From: Gammaproteobacteria bacterium
Lineage (GTDB): Bacteria; Pseudomonadota; Gammaproteobacteria; Ga0077536
Assembly: GCA_030429865.1 (NCBI GenBank)
Contig: JAUIFX010000023.1
Span: 1 to 34,258 of the forward strand
Reading direction: 5' to 3'
Length of the DNA: 34,258 nucleotides
Shown here: positions 8,820-19,650 of the stretch, one piece after another
Layout of the letters: the number at the start of each line of letters is the position of its first letter
Numbering within the stretch: the stretch's first letter is position 1
Made by a program: the position numbers and the translations under genes
The notes under the pieces: model-generated
Told to the model about the DNA's origin: nothing
Database searches by the model: none
What the model saw: only the letters and a program-made list of their open reading frames with translations

Positions 8820-10549
8820 GCGAGCTCGCGATCGTTGGGCGCGAGATGCATCTCGTGCTGCCCCTTACCGGCGGCGATCATGGGATAGACGTTCTCCGAC
8901 TGGTCGGTGATGAAATCCATCAGCACGAGGCGATCCTTGAGGGCGAAGGCCTCGGCAAACGCCGCGTCGACGTCGCCCGGCTTCTCTATACGCATACCGA
9001 CGTGGCCGAAGGCCTCCGCCATCTTCACGAAGTCCGGCAGCGCGTCCATGTAGGAATGCGAATAGCGGCGGTCGTAGAAGAATTCCTGCCACTGGCGCAC
9101 CATGCCCATGTAGCGGTTGTTCAACGACACGATCTTGATCGGCAGCCCGTACTGCAGCGCGGTGGAAAGCTCCTGCACGCACATCACGAAGCTCGCCTCG
9201 CCGGTGACGCAGGCGACCTGCGCATCCGGAAACGCGAGCTGCACGCCGATCGCGGCCGGCAGACCGAAGCCCATCGTGCCGAGACCGCCGGAGTTGATCC
9301 AGCGGCGCGGCTGGTCGAACGGGTAGAACTGCGCCGCCCACATCTGGTGCTGGCCGACGTCGGAGGTGACGTAGGCATCTCCGTTGGTGGCGCGGTAGAG
9401 CGACTGGATCACGGCCTGCGGCTTGATGCGATCGCTGTCGCGGTCGTAGCGCAGGCAGTCGAGCTTGCGCCACTCGACGATCTGCTGCCACCAGGGGTCG
9501 CTTGCGCGGTCGGTCGGCCGGTGGTCGCTGGCCTCGATGATCTCGATGAGATCATCGAGCACGTTCGACACGCTGCCGACGATCGGCACATCGACCGGCA
9601 CGTTCTTCGAGATCGACGCCGGGTCGATGTCGATGTGGACGATCTTGGCTTCGGGGCAGAACTTCTCGAGGTCGCCCGTGACACGGTCGTCGAAGCGCGC
9701 GCCGATCGCGATGAGCACGTCGCAGTGGTGCATCGCCATGTTGGCTTCGTAGGTGCCGTGCATGCCGAGCATGCCGACGAACTGGGGGTCGGTGCCGGGG
9801 AAGGCGCCGAGCCCCATCAGCGTGTTCGTGACCGGGTAGCCGAGCAGGTGCGCAAAGCGCGTCAACTGCGGCGCGGCGTTGTCGAGCACGACGCCGCCGC
9901 CGGTGTAGATCATCGGCTTGCGCGCCGCGAGGATCAGCTGGGCGGCGCGCTTGATCTGTCCCGGGTGCCCTTTCACCGTCGGCCGGTAAGAGCGCATGTC
10001 GACGCTCTCCGGGTAGTGGTAGTCGGCAACCTCGGCGGTGACGTCCTTGGGGATGTCGACCACGACCGGGCCGGGGCGGCCGGTCGAAGCGACGTAGAAC
10101 GCCTTCTTGACGGTCTCGGCGAGGTCTTCCACGCGTTCGACGAGGAAATTGTGCTTCACGCACGGCCGCGTGATGCCGATGCAGTCGACTTCCTGGAAAG
10201 CGTCGTTGCCGATCAGCGCGGTCGCGACCTGCCCGGTGAACACGACCAGCGGAATCGAGTCCATGTAGGCGGTGGCGATGCCGGTAACGCAGTTGGTCGC
10301 GCCCGGCCCGGAGGTCACGAGGACCACGCCCGGCTTGCCGGTCGCGCGGGCATAGCCGTCGGCAGCGTGCGTGGCGCCCTGCTCGTGGCGTACGAGGATG
10401 TGCTTGACCTTGTCCTGCTTGAAGATCTCGTCGTAGATATGCAGCACGGCACCGCCGGGATAGCCGAAGACGTACTCGACGCCTTCGTCCGCCAGTGCCC
10501 GAACGAAGATTTCTGCACCACGCAGCCGTTCAGTCACGTCACTCACCAC
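8816..10549 (-). CDS. ilvB: Acetolactate synthase large (catalytic) subunit
   Basis: ThDP- and FAD-dependent enzyme that condenses pyruvate with pyruvate or 2-ketobutyrate, the first step of branched-chain amino acid synthesis. The catalytic Glu is E56 in RHEQGA; the biosynthetic-AHAS phrases VTSGPGATN, GLGAFPGTDPQ and SLNNRYMGMVRQWQ are all present. The ThDP/Mg motif reads GEAS where GDGS is the classical form; GE variants are known in this family, the Ala less so. No ATG is available: starts are GTG at 10549, 10546 or 10537, and the last has GGTGAG just upstream. The length is 577 from the first. The symbol ilvI would fit equally well. Confidence 0.95.
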
Positions 10550-10730
10550 TAAGCTTATTGAAAGGATTTACGCCCCGGCGGGCACGCCCCGAGCGCAGCC
10601 GCCTGAGAGCCTGCCTGGCCGGAAGCCGGGTGCGAGCGGACGCCTGTCGCGTGCCTTTGAGGTGTGTGCGAATCGGACGGCCCATCGCGGCTGGCCGCCT
10701 GCGCGCATCCACCGCGCGGGGGGACCGGGC

Positions 10731-10759
10731 ACGTTACTGTCAATCCCCGAACCGGTCAA
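10731..10759 (-). promoter_or_regulatory. Candidate sigma-70 promoter of the ilvBNC operon
   Basis: Minus strand: TTGACC (10759-10754), exactly 17 nt, TAACGT (10736-10731). A second TTGACA lies inside the spacer but has no suitable -10. The leader to ilvB would be about 175 nt. Confidence 0.48.
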
Positions 10760-10826
10760 GGGAGCACGCACGTCCAGGCCGGCCGTGTCGGCGCGGCGCC
10801 GCGAACCACCTGCGGCCGTCGCCGGC

Positions 10827-10855
10827 TTGCAGCCCCCGGCCGATGTGACCAGAAT
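10827..10855 (+). promoter_or_regulatory. Candidate sigma-70 promoter of proS
   Basis: TTGCAG (10827-10832), 17-nt spacer, CAGAAT (10850-10855), about 90 bp upstream of the proS ATG. Partial matches at both hexamers. Confidence 0.38.
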
Positions 10856-10944
10856 GCTCGCGCCGCGCGCGCGGTGCCGGCATCCCGCCTGGCCAGGCCG
10901 CGCCGCGCAGGCTTCCCGCCCCATTCCGGATCGCACGACAGACC

Positions 10945-12657
10945 ATGAGAATTTCCAACCTGCTCGTTCCCACCCTCCGCGAAGCGCCGGCCGATGCCGA
11001 GGTCGTCAGCCACCGGCTGATGCTGCGAGCCGGCATGGTGCGCCAGCTCGCCTCGGGCATCTACACCTGGCTGCCGCTCGGGCTGCGCGTGCTGCGCAAG
11101 GTCGAGGCCATCGTGCGCGAGGAAATGAACCGGGCCGGCGCGCAGGAACTGTTGATGTCGGGCGTGCAACCGGCCGAGCTGTGGGTCGAGTCGGGCCGCT
11201 GGGACGCCTATGGCCCCGAACTGCTGCGCTTCGAGGATCGCCACCAGCGCGGCTTCTGTCTCGGCCCGACGCACGAAGAGATCATCACCGACCTGATCCG
11301 TGGCGAGCTGCGCAGCTACAAGCAGCTGCCGGCCAACTTCTACCAGATCCAGACCAAGTTCCGCGACGAAATCCGCCCGCGCTTCGGCATCATGCGCGCG
11401 CGCGAATTCCTCATGAAGGACGCCTACTCCTTCCACCTCGACCAGGACTCCCTGGAAGCGACCTACCAGGACATGTACCGTGCGTATTCACGTATGTTCG
11501 ATCGCATCGGCCTGAGCTACCGCGCAGTGCTCGCCGACACCGGCAACATCGGCGGCTCGACCTCGCACGAGTTCCACGTGCTCGCCGACTCCGGCGAGGA
11601 CCTCATCGCGTTCAGTTCGAGCGGCGACTACGCCGCCAACGTCGAGATGGTGCCCTGCCCGCCGCCGGCCGGCGTACGGCCGGCGCCGGCCGCCGAGCTC
11701 GAGCGGGTCGCGACGCCGAAGCAGCACAGCATCGAGGAAGTCTCGGGCTTCCTCGGCGTAACGCCGGCGCAGTGCGTCAAGACGCTCGTCGTCGCGGGCG
11801 CCGACGGCGGACTGGTCGCGCTGGTGCTGCGCGGCGACCACGAACTCAACGCCGTCAAGGCCGCCGCGCACGCCCTGGTCGCCACGCCGCTGCGCTTCGC
11901 CAAGGCGGACGAAATCGCCGCCGCGGTCGGCTGCGGCCCGGGTTCGCTGGGCCCGCTCGAGCTGCCGTTCCCGGTCGTCGTCGACCATGCCGCCGCCCAG
12001 CTCGCCGACTTCGTCTGCGGTGCGAACGAGGCCGGCTTCCACCTGCGCGGCGTCAACTGGGGCCGCGACGGCACCGAACCGCTCGCCGCGGACCTGCGCA
12101 ACGCAACGGTCGGCGAAGCGAGTCCCGCCGGCGCGGGGACGCTGGACATCAAGCGCGGTATCGAGGTCGGCCACATCTTCCAGCTCGGCACCAAGTACAG
12201 CGACGCGATGAAGGCGCGCGTGCTCGACCAGCTCGGCAACTCGGTGACCATGTTGATGGGTTGCTACGGCATCGGCGTATCGCGCATCGTCGCCGCAGCC
12301 ATCGAGCAGAACCACGACGAGCGCGGCATCATCTGGCCGGCTTCGATCGCGCCCTTCGAATGTGCCATCGCGCCGATCAACATGCACAAGTCCGAACGCC
12401 TGCGCGAGGCGGCGGAGGCGCTCTACGCCGAGCTCGCGGACGCCGGCATCGACGTGCTCCTGCACGACGGCCGCGAGCGGCCCGGGGTAATGTTCGCCGA
12501 TCTCGACCTGGTCGGCATACCGCACCGTTTCGTGCTCAGCGACCGCGGTCTCGATGCCGGGACCCTGGAGTACAAGGCGCGCACCGCGAGCGACAGCGAG
12601 GAGATCCCGCGCGGCGACGCGGTCGCGTTCCTGCGCGAGCGGCTCGGGCGGGCCTGA
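10945..12657 (+). CDS. proS: Prolyl-tRNA synthetase, bacterial type with editing domain
   Basis: Class II synthetase charging tRNA-Pro. The N-terminus [19 protein letters not shown] and motif 2 ([19 protein letters not shown]) are typical of bacterial ProRS; motif 3 is [17 protein letters not shown]. Between motifs 2 and 3 lies the YbaK-like INS editing domain (roughly residues 225-400) that removes misacylated Ala, and the C-terminal anticodon-binding domain follows (APINMHK onwards). The length, 570 residues, is close to that of the E. coli enzyme. The ATG start has only a weak Shine-Dalgarno sequence. It is transcribed alone; a minus-strand gene converges on its end 29 bp away, and I see no terminator with a T run between them. 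Confidence 0.97.
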   Translation: MRISNLLVPTLREAPADAEVVSHRLMLRAGMVRQLASGIYTWLPLGLRVLRKVEAIVREEMNRAGAQELLMSGVQPAELWVESGRWDAYGPELLRFEDRHQRGFCLGPTHEEIITDLIRGELRSYKQLPANFYQIQTKFRDEIRPRFGIMRAREFLMKDAYSFHLDQDSLEATYQDMYRAYSRMFDRIGLSYRAVLADTGNIGGSTSHEFHVLADSGEDLIAFSSSGDYAANVEMVPCPPPAGVRPAPAAELERVATPKQHSIEEVSGFLGVTPAQCVKTLVVAGADGGLVALVLRGDHELNAVKAAAHALVATPLRFAKADEIAAAVGCGPGSLGPLELPFPVVVDHAAAQLADFVCGANEAGFHLRGVNWGRDGTEPLAADLRNATVGEASPAGAGTLDIKRGIEVGHIFQLGTKYSDAMKARVLDQLGNSVTMLMGCYGIGVSRIVAAAIEQNHDERGIIWPASIAPFECAIAPINMHKSERLREAAEALYAELADAGIDVLLHDGRERPGVMFADLDLVGIPHRFVLSDRGLDAGTLEYKARTASDSEEIPRGDAVAFLRERLGRA

Positions 12658-12686
12658 GCCACGTCACGGCCCGCGCACGGCCGCGC

Positions 12687-12971
12687 TCAACGCACCTCGA
12701 AGCCGGACCCGGTCTGCTCGCTGCAGACCTCGCTGGTCACCGCGCTGACAAGCGCGCGCGGCGGTCCCTCGGCGAGCCAGCTCTCGAACGCCGCGAGCGC
12801 CTCGGGGCTGCCGCTCGCGACCGCCTCGACGCTGCCGTCGGCGCGGTTCGCGACCCAACCGCTGAGCCCGAGGGCACGCGCCTGCTCGCGGGCCGAGGCG
12901 CGGAAGAACACGCCCTGCACGCGACCACTGACGCGGTAGCGCCGGCAGGCGTTCGCTGCCGCGTCGTTCAT
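12687..12971 (-). CDS. Acylphosphatase
   Basis: Small enzyme (94 residues) hydrolysing acyl-phosphates such as carbamoyl phosphate or 1,3-bisphosphoglycerate. The signature GRVQGVFFRASA gives the phosphate-binding Arg (R24), and GWVANRADGSVE gives the catalytic Asn (N42). The ATG overlaps the stop of the YihY-like gene (ATGA), so it is translated from the same mRNA. The much longer open frame reaching 14345 runs antisense-like through the YihY gene in another frame and is not coding. The C-terminus SGFEVR is slightly shorter in its final strand than usual but within range. Confidence 0.92.
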   Translation of the reverse strand: MNDAAANACRRYRVSGRVQGVFFRASAREQARALGLSGWVANRADGSVEAVASGSPEALAAFESWLAEGPPRALVSAVTSEVCSEQTGSGFEVR

Positions 12972-14290
12972 GCGGCCCCCTTCCCCGTCGTGGCTGGCAC
13001 CGCTTGCGGCGGGCCTGCCGCCGCGGCGTCGAGATAGAGGTCGGCGAGCGCGGCCTCGAGCCGCCGCTCGGCGAACGCGTCGAGCTCGGCCAGCGCGGTG
13101 CGCAGCGCGGCATCGGCCGGATCGGCGTTCAGCACCGACACGCTTCGCGCCGAGGCGAAGCTCGGCGCGATTCGCAGCAGGTCGCGCAGCGTGAGGCGAT
13201 GCAGGTCGCCCATCACCATCCACAGGAAGTTGTCGTTGCGACAGATCCAACCGGCCTCGTCGAGCGTGGCCAGCGCGCGGTTGATCGCCGCGTAACCGAA
13301 ATCGGGTTCGGCGCGCAGCAGGTCCTTCTCCGACATGCCCTGCCCCGCCTGCTGCGCCTCGAACAGCCGGTAGAGCACGCGGTAGGCACAGAACATCGGA
13401 TCGTCGCCGAGCGCGTGCGCGTGGCGTCGCCGGCTGACGCGGAAGGTGGTCAGGCACTGGGTGATCTCGGCGCCGAGCAGCACCACGACCCAGGACAGGT
13501 AGATCCACAGCAGGAAGATCGGCAACGTCGCGAACGTCCCGTAGATCGCCTGCTGGGCCGGAAAGTGGGTGACGTATAGCGCGAAGCCGCGCTTGGCCAG
13601 CTCGAACAGGACGCTCGCGACGATGCCGCCGGCGACCGCGTGGCGCAGCGGCACGGGCCGGTAGGGGATCAGCTTGAAGAACAGCACGAAGGCAAGCGTC
13701 GTCGCGATCAGCGGCGACCAGGCGATGAGCGTCGTGCGCAGGCTGCCGGCGACGCCGCTGCCGCCGGGCAAGGGCAGGGAGACGACGTAGGACGTTGCCA
13801 CCATGCCGGCGCCGATCAGCACCGGCCCCAGGGTCAGCACCGCCCAGTAGACGAGAAAACGCGTCATCATGGGGCGACGGCGCTGCACGCCCCAGATGAC
13901 GTTGAAGGTCGATTCGATGGTCGACATCATCGCCAGCACCGTCGCCAGCAGCACGATGATGCCGGCCGCGCGCAGCCCGCGCGCCTTGTCGGCGAAATCG
14001 AGCAGGTAGGCGCGGACCTGGTCGCCGAGCGCCGGCACGAAATTCTGGAACACGAAACGCTCGATGCCTCCGCGCCAATCCTGGAAAGCCGGAAAGGCCG
14101 ACAGCGTGATGAAGACCACCGTGAGCAGCGGTACGAGCGCGAGCAGCGACGTGTAGGCGAGCGACGCGGCGGCGCGCAGGCAGCGATCCTGTTCGAAGCG
14201 TGCGGCCAGGTAGCGCGCGAACTCGAATGCCCGGCGCGCGCGCTCGAAGACATCGGCGACGGCGGTGTCGACATCCCGCCCAGCGCTCAT
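12968..14290 (-). CDS. YihY/BrkB-family inner-membrane protein with C-terminal winged-helix-like extension
   Basis: Multi-spanning membrane protein of the YihY/virulence factor BrkB (formerly 'RNase BN') family, 440 residues. The first ~290 residues carry about six hydrophobic helices with family phrases AASLAYTSLLALVPLLTV, STIESTFNVIWGVQ, AIYGTFATLPIFLLWIYLSW and LLGAEITQ. The remaining ~130 residues are soluble; SEKDLLRAEPDFGYAAIN to DEAGWICRN looks like a winged-helix fold. Such extensions occur in pseudomonad members, while E. coli YihY ends after the membrane part. Its biochemical role is unknown; the old RNase BN assignment belongs to another gene. Its stop overlaps the acylphosphatase start. 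Confidence 0.88.
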   Translation of the reverse strand: MSAGRDVDTAVADVFERARRAFEFARYLAARFEQDRCLRAAASLAYTSLLALVPLLTVVFITLSAFPAFQDWRGGIERFVFQNFVPALGDQVRAYLLDFADKARGLRAAGIIVLLATVLAMMSTIESTFNVIWGVQRRRPMMTRFLVYWAVLTLGPVLIGAGMVATSYVVSLPLPGGSGVAGSLRTTLIAWSPLIATTLAFVLFFKLIPYRPVPLRHAVAGGIVASVLFELAKRGFALYVTHFPAQQAIYGTFATLPIFLLWIYLSWVVVLLGAEITQCLTTFRVSRRRHAHALGDDPMFCAYRVLYRLFEAQQAGQGMSEKDLLRAEPDFGYAAINRALATLDEAGWICRNDNFLWMVMGDLHRLTLRDLLRIAPSFASARSVSVLNADPADAALRTALAELDAFAERRLEAALADLYLDAAAAGPPQAVPATTGKGAA

Positions 14291-14389
14291 CGCACCGGCC
14301 CGTCGCCGCGTGGACGCGCTGCCACGGCGGGCGGCGCGCTACCATAGCGCCCGCCGCACCACCCCCGACCGACTCGTGGAGCCCCGTTC

Positions 14390-15311
<922 letters not shown>

Positions 15312-15313
15312 AC

Positions 15314-16042
15314 TCAGCCGCGCCGCTCGAGGACTTCGCGCACGAACGGCACCGTCAGCGCGCGGCGCTGCTGCAGTGACGCGCTGTCCAGCCGCTCGAG
15401 CAGCGCGACCAGCGCCGCCATGTCGCGCCGTTCGCGGCGCAGGATGAATTCGAGCACGGCGTCGCCCAGCTCGAGGCCGCGCCGGCGTGCAAGCGCGACG
15501 AGCGCCGCCGCCTTGTCGCCATCGTCGAGTTCGCGCAGCTGGAACACCAGGCTCGCGGCGAGGCGCGAGGCGAGGTCGCCGAGCGCGATCGCGCAGCCGG
15601 CCGGCGCGCGCGCGCCGCTCCACAGCAGGCGCCCGCCCGCCGCCTGCAGCGCGTTGTAGAGGTGGAACAGGCGTTGCTCCCAGGACGCGTCGCCCGCACA
15701 GGCGTCGAGATCGTCGAGCGCGATCGCCTCGAGCGTATCGAGTCCGTCGAGGATCGCGGGCCCGGCCTCGCGCAGCTCCGCCAGCGGCAGGTACATCGCG
15801 CGCGCGCCGCGCTCGGACGCGGCGCGGATCGCCGCCTGCAGCAGGTGTGACTTGCCGCTCGCCGGCGCACCCCACAGGTAGATCACCGGCGGCCCCGCGC
15901 CGGCACTCCAGCGTTGCAGCGCGGCGAGCGCCGCCGCCTGCGGGCCGGCGAAGTAGTCGGCGAACTCGTGGCGCGTCGCGCTGAAGAGGTCCAGCGTGAG
16001 CTGGGCGCCGGCCGGCAACGGCCGGCCCTCGGGATGCTTCAT
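15314..16042 (-). CDS. hda: DnaA regulatory inactivator Hda
   Basis: AAA+ DnaA homologue that, bound to the DNA sliding clamp, stimulates hydrolysis of DnaA-ATP after initiation (RIDA). The clamp-binding motif QLTLDLF is at 14-20. Walker A is GAPASGKS (58-65), Walker B is AIALDDLDA (~106-114), and the Arg-finger region LGDLASRL is present. No DnaA domain IV follows, which separates it from DnaA; 242 residues is the normal length. It starts 17 bp after the PerM-like gene and is the last gene of the DUF2066-PerM-Hda unit, an order shared with pseudomonads. Confidence 0.93.
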   Translation of the reverse strand: MKHPEGRPLPAGAQLTLDLFSATRHEFADYFAGPQAAALAALQRWSAGAGPPVIYLWGAPASGKSHLLQAAIRAASERGARAMYLPLAELREAGPAILDGLDTLEAIALDDLDACAGDASWEQRLFHLYNALQAAGGRLLWSGARAPAGCAIALGDLASRLAASLVFQLRELDDGDKAAALVALARRRGLELGDAVLEFILRRERRDMAALVALLERLDSASLQQRRALTVPFVREVLERRG

Positions 16043-16059
16043 GCGCGCCGCGCCCCGGG

Positions 16060-17124
16060 TCAGCCGTAGAGGTTGCTGGCCAGGTACTCGTCGCGCGAAT
16101 GGCGCAGCAGCACCACGATCACCGCGGCGACCGGCAGGGCCAGCAGGATGCCGAAGAAGCCGAACAGCTGCCCCCCCGCCATCACGGCGAAGATCACGGC
16201 GACCGGGTGCAGGCCGATGCGATCGCCGACCAGCAGTGGCGAGAGCACCATGCCCTCGAGCACCTGGCCGACGCCGAACACCGCGGCGACGAACACGAGA
16301 TGGATGACATCATGGAACTGCAGGAACGCGGCGATGCCGGCGACGACGATACCCACGATCACGCCGAGGTAGGGGACGAAGCTGACCAGGCCCGCGAGCA
16401 TGCCGATGAAGAAAGCGAGATCCAGCCCGACCAGCCACAACCCGGCGGTATAGATCAGTGCCAGTGCGGCCATCACCGTGAGCTGGCCGCGCAGGAACTC
16501 GGCCAGCACCTGGTCGATCTCGTGGGCGAGCTTGGACACCGTCGGCTCGACCCGCTTGGGCAGCAGCGCGCGCACCGCGGCGACCAGGTGGTCCCAGTCG
16601 CGCAGCAGGTAGAACGTCACCACCGGGATCAGCAGCAGGTAGGTGATCCAGCCGAGTACGAGTGCGCCCGAGCGGCTGATCTGGTCGATCACGCGACCGG
16701 CCAGCGAACCGACCTGGCGCCAGTGATCGACAATCGCCTTGCGCACACCCTCGATGTCGAATTCCAACAGCTCCACCCCGAGCAGGTCCGACACCGCCGG
16801 CGCCAGGCTCTGCTGCATCCACTCGAGCAGCTGCGGCACGGCGTTGAGCAGCGCCACTGCCTGGCGCTGCAGCAGCGGCACCAGCACCAGCACGCCGACG
16901 ATGCCGGCGAGCATCATGGCGACGAAGACCACCATGACACCGGGCGTGCGGCCGAGCCCGGCCGCCTCGAGGCGGTCGACCAGCGGATCGCCGAGGTAGG
17001 CGAGCAGTGCGCTGACCAGGAAGGGCGTCAGTACCGGCGCCAGCAGCCAGGTCAGCCAGCCCGTCAGCACCAGGCAGGACAACACCAGCCATTTCTGCGA
17101 ATCGGTCAGGGCGGGCGCGCTCAC
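16060..17124 (-). CDS. PerM / AI-2E transporter family permease
   Basis: Inner-membrane protein of 354 residues with about eight hydrophobic helices: two near the N-terminus, a soluble amphipathic insert (about 100-160), then four to five more. Family phrases are YLLLIPVVTFYLLRDWD, LAGLVSFVPYLGVIVG and VFGVGQVLEGMVLSPLLVG. The family includes PerM, TqsA and Na+/H+ antiporter-like members, and the substrate cannot be read from sequence; the PerM subgroup is suggested mainly by context between DUF2066/purM and hda. The ATG at 17124 fits a cytosolic N-terminus. It is followed 17 bp later by hda. Confidence 0.88.
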   Translation of the reverse strand: MSAPALTDSQKWLVLSCLVLTGWLTWLLAPVLTPFLVSALLAYLGDPLVDRLEAAGLGRTPGVMVVFVAMMLAGIVGVLVLVPLLQRQAVALLNAVPQLLEWMQQSLAPAVSDLLGVELLEFDIEGVRKAIVDHWRQVGSLAGRVIDQISRSGALVLGWITYLLLIPVVTFYLLRDWDHLVAAVRALLPKRVEPTVSKLAHEIDQVLAEFLRGQLTVMAALALIYTAGLWLVGLDLAFFIGMLAGLVSFVPYLGVIVGIVVAGIAAFLQFHDVIHLVFVAAVFGVGQVLEGMVLSPLLVGDRIGLHPVAVIFAVMAGGQLFGFFGILLALPVAAVIVVLLRHSRDEYLASNLYG

Positions 17125-17155
17125 GCCGGCCGCTCCGTGGTCTGGCGGGCCGTCA

Positions 17156-18253
17156 TCACGGCAACAGCCGGTAGGCGTCCGGCAGCGGCAGGGGCGTCAG
17201 CACACGACCGAAGGCGATGGTCTGGGCGAGGCCGGCGCGGCCGCCGCGCGCGCTGATCTCGATGTGCACGCGGTCGGCCTCGACCGCGCGCACGAACAGG
17301 CTCGTGACCGCGTCCAGCCCGTCGAGATAGGTCACCACGCGTGCGTAGTCGGCGGCACTGCCGAGCCCTTCGACGTCAATGGCGAATGCTTCCGCGGTAC
17401 CCAGCAGGCCCGGGTCGGCGTAGCGGCTCGCGAGCGTGTCGGCGAGCCGGTCGGCGGCGCCTTCGAGCATCAGCGCCGCGATATCCCCCTCGTCGTGCCA
17501 GCTCGTCGCCTCGGCGCCGACCTGCATGCGCCAGTTCGACTCCCACAGCCCCGGCGCACTCTCGCGCAGGTAGCCGACCAGCACGCCGGTGGTACCGTAG
17601 CGCGACGCGAGCGCCAGCGCGGTCGTCGCGATGCCGTTCCAGTCGGCCGCGTACGCGAGGTGCTGCGTCTCCTCGATATCCATCAGCGGCAGCAGCAGAG
17701 GGATGCCGCGCTGCGCCGCCCGCGTGAGCAGTGCCTCCCCGCGCAACCCCGGCTCGTCGCCGCCGAGCACGCTGCGGCGGCCGGCTTCGTCGATGACGAT
17801 GAAGGCGACGGTATCGGGGCGCTGCCGGCCCCACAGGGGAACACCGAGCGCGTTCAGCTCCGCGCTGACCGCCGGCTCGTCGAACTCGGCGTCGAGCAAC
17901 AGGCCGGGTCCCTCGGGCAGCGGCGCGTAGGCATACTTGAACATCAGCCTGGAGGCCTTGCCGAGCAGGTCGCCTACCCCCTCGCGGGCAGCGGCGCGGC
18001 GGTCGCCGGTCAGCTTGACCAGCACCGCGGCGAGCGCCGCGCGAGCGCCGCGCGCGAGCTCACCCGGCGAGCGATCGGCCACCTCGACCTCGGCGCTGTA
18101 GAGGTTGCTCACGTCTCGCGCGAACGCGCCCGGCGCGGCCAGGGCCAGCGCGAGCAGTACGGCGAGACCGATGCCGCGCAGGAAGATACCGCCCGGGGCG
18201 ATGTCACCCGGGCTGCGGGAGGCCGCCGCTGCGGCGCCCTCGGATTTGTCCAT
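17156..18253 (-). CDS. DUF2066 domain protein, secreted or membrane-anchored
   Basis: Protein of unknown function, 365 residues. A signal-peptide or anchor-like hydrophobic segment (about 24-43, ending AFA) precedes [16 protein letters not shown], the typical DUF2066 beginning, with [10 protein letters not shown] and FKYAYAPLP as further family markers. The rest has an alpha/beta pattern without catalytic residues I recognise. The start at 18253 places the hydrophobic segment near the N-terminus; the frame extends to 18361 without support. Divergent from purM and followed by the PerM-like permease and hda, the arrangement found in Pseudomonas, so a link to these genes is conserved even though its role is not known. 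Confidence 0.82.
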   Translation of the reverse strand: MDKSEGAAAAASRSPGDIAPGGIFLRGIGLAVLLALALAAPGAFARDVSNLYSAEVEVADRSPGELARGARAALAAVLVKLTGDRRAAAREGVGDLLGKASRLMFKYAYAPLPEGPGLLLDAEFDEPAVSAELNALGVPLWGRQRPDTVAFIVIDEAGRRSVLGGDEPGLRGEALLTRAAQRGIPLLLPLMDIEETQHLAYAADWNGIATTALALASRYGTTGVLVGYLRESAPGLWESNWRMQVGAEATSWHDEGDIAALMLEGAADRLADTLASRYADPGLLGTAEAFAIDVEGLGSAADYARVVTYLDGLDAVTSLFVRAVEADRVHIEISARGGRAGLAQTIAFGRVLTPLPLPDAYRLLP

Positions 18254-18460
18254 GCCCACGTTGCGTCCTGAACTCGTCGATGGCGATAAAGTACCTGCCA
18301 CGGCGCAGTATGCACGCAAGTGTGGCTCGTTTGTCACGCCCGTCGTGCGGCGCGCGGGCACGCTATGCCAATCGTCGAAATCAAGTCAAGGACGGCGGTG
18401 GCCGCCGCGCCGGGTCCGGCGCGCGCGCGGCGCCGGCGCATGCGACCGCGCCCTTCGGTG

Positions 18461-18466
18461 TAAACT
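18461..18466 (+). promoter_or_regulatory. Candidate -10 element of purM
   Basis: TAAACT in the context GGTGTAAACTGCGCGCC, about 60 bp upstream of the purM ATG in the 272-bp divergent region. No recognisable -35 is at the right distance, and no clear PurR-like operator was seen. Confidence 0.3.
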
Positions 18467-18525
18467 GCGCGCCCCGCGGCGCACGCCTGGCGTGCCCGAT
18501 GCGCCCACCACGGAGAGCTCCTGCC

Positions 18526-19581
18526 ATGAGCAATGACCAAGCCAAAGGCCTGTCCTACCGCGACGCCGGGGTCGACATCGAGCGCGGCGAGGAGCTCGTG
18601 CGGCGCATCAAGCCGGGCGCCGCCGCGACCTCGCGCGCCGGCGTGATGGGCGGCCTGGGCGGCTTCGGCGGCCTGTTCGACCTCGCCGCCTGCGGCTACC
18701 GCGACCCGGTCCTGGTCTCTTCCACCGACGGCGTCGGCACCAAGCTGCTGCTCGCCATCGAGAGCGGGCAGCACGACACCATCGGCATCGATCTCGTCGC
18801 CATGTGCGTCAACGACGTCGTCGTGCAGGGCGCCGAGCCGCTGTTTTTCCTCGACTACTTCGCCACCGGAGCGCTCGCGCTCGACACGGCCGAGGCGGTC
18901 GTCAACGGCGTCGCCGCCGGCTGCCGCGAGGCCGGCGCCGCGCTGCTCGGCGGCGAGACGGCGGAGATGCCCGGCATGTACCCGGCCGGACACTACGATC
19001 TCGCCGGCTTCTGCGTCGGCGTCGTCGAGCGCGCACGCCTCGTCGACGGCAGCGCGGTGGCGAGCGGCGACGTCGTCCTCGGCCTCGCCTCGAGCGGCGT
19101 GCACTCGAACGGCTACTCGCTGGTCCGGCGCGTGCTCGAAGCGAGCGGCGCCGGCCTCGGGGATGTGCTCGACACGGATGCCGACAGGCGCACCCTGGGC
19201 GAAGTCCTGCTCGCCCCGACGCGCATCTACGTCCAGCCCCTGCTCGCCGCGCTCGGTGCGCACGACATTCATGCCATGGCCCACATCACCGGCGGCGGGC
19301 TGACCGAGAACCTGCCGCGCGTGCTGCCCGAGGGTCTCGCTGCGCACATCGACCTCGATGCCTGGGCGCTACCGCCGGCATTCGCCTGGTTGCGCGAGGC
19401 GGGCGGCATCGCCGAATCCGAGATGCTGCGCACGTTCAACTGCGGCATCGGCATGGCCGTGGTGGTGCCCGCGGCGGCGGCCGACGGCGTCAGCGCAACC
19501 CTGGCCGCGGCCGGCGAGACGGTGCATCGCATCGGCACCATCGGCGCCGGCGACGGCGTGGCCTATCGCGGCACGCTCTAG
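18526..19581 (+). CDS. purM: Phosphoribosylformylglycinamidine cyclo-ligase (AIR synthetase)
   Basis: Fifth step of purine synthesis: ATP-dependent closure of the imidazole ring to give AIR. 351 residues. Family markers are [63 protein letters not shown] and [13 protein letters not shown]. The ATG at 18526 has GGAGAG 8 nt upstream; the frame is open further left but the family start is here. purN, usually the next gene, is absent: 69 bp downstream the convergent trmJ begins. No terminator with a T run is visible between them. Confidence 0.96.
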   Translation: MSNDQAKGLSYRDAGVDIERGEELVRRIKPGAAATSRAGVMGGLGGFGGLFDLAACGYRDPVLVSSTDGVGTKLLLAIESGQHDTIGIDLVAMCVNDVVVQGAEPLFFLDYFATGALALDTAEAVVNGVAAGCREAGAALLGGETAEMPGMYPAGHYDLAGFCVGVVERARLVDGSAVASGDVVLGLASSGVHSNGYSLVRRVLEASGAGLGDVLDTDADRRTLGEVLLAPTRIYVQPLLAALGAHDIHAMAHITGGGLTENLPRVLPEGLAAHIDLDAWALPPAFAWLREAGGIAESEMLRTFNCGIGMAVVVPAAAADGVSATLAAAGETVHRIGTIGAGDGVAYRGTL

Positions 19582-19650
19582 CCCACGCCAGGAACCTCGG
19601 ACGCGGCGACCCGCACGATGCCGGGTGCCACCCGCCGGCAGGCCCCTCGC

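Larger units (their letters stand above)
10550..10944. other. Divergent ilvB / proS intergenic region
   Basis: 395 bp between the divergently transcribed ilvB and proS genes. It holds one candidate promoter for each direction (listed separately), which overlap little. I looked for an ilv-type attenuator on the ilvB side; the ~175-nt leader shows no run of Ile/Val/Leu codons and no terminator hairpin with a U tract. The open frames crossing this region on both strands have no recognisable product. Confidence 0.6.

Noticed and set aside
10550-10724. Possible attenuator or leader peptide before ilvB
   Set aside because: No cluster of Ile, Val or Leu codons, no alternative hairpins and no U tract.
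10662-13037. 791-codon open frame on the plus strand overlapping proS
   Set aside because: A shifted frame of proS; Arg-rich throughout, while the proS frame holds all class II synthetase motifs.
12972-14345. Long upstream extension of the acylphosphatase frame
   Set aside because: It lies in another frame of the YihY-like gene. The acylphosphatase starts at the ATGA overlap, giving the normal family length.
14340-14345. TACCAT as -10 of the YfgD-like gene
   Set aside because: No -35 at a suitable distance; too little support for a feature entry.
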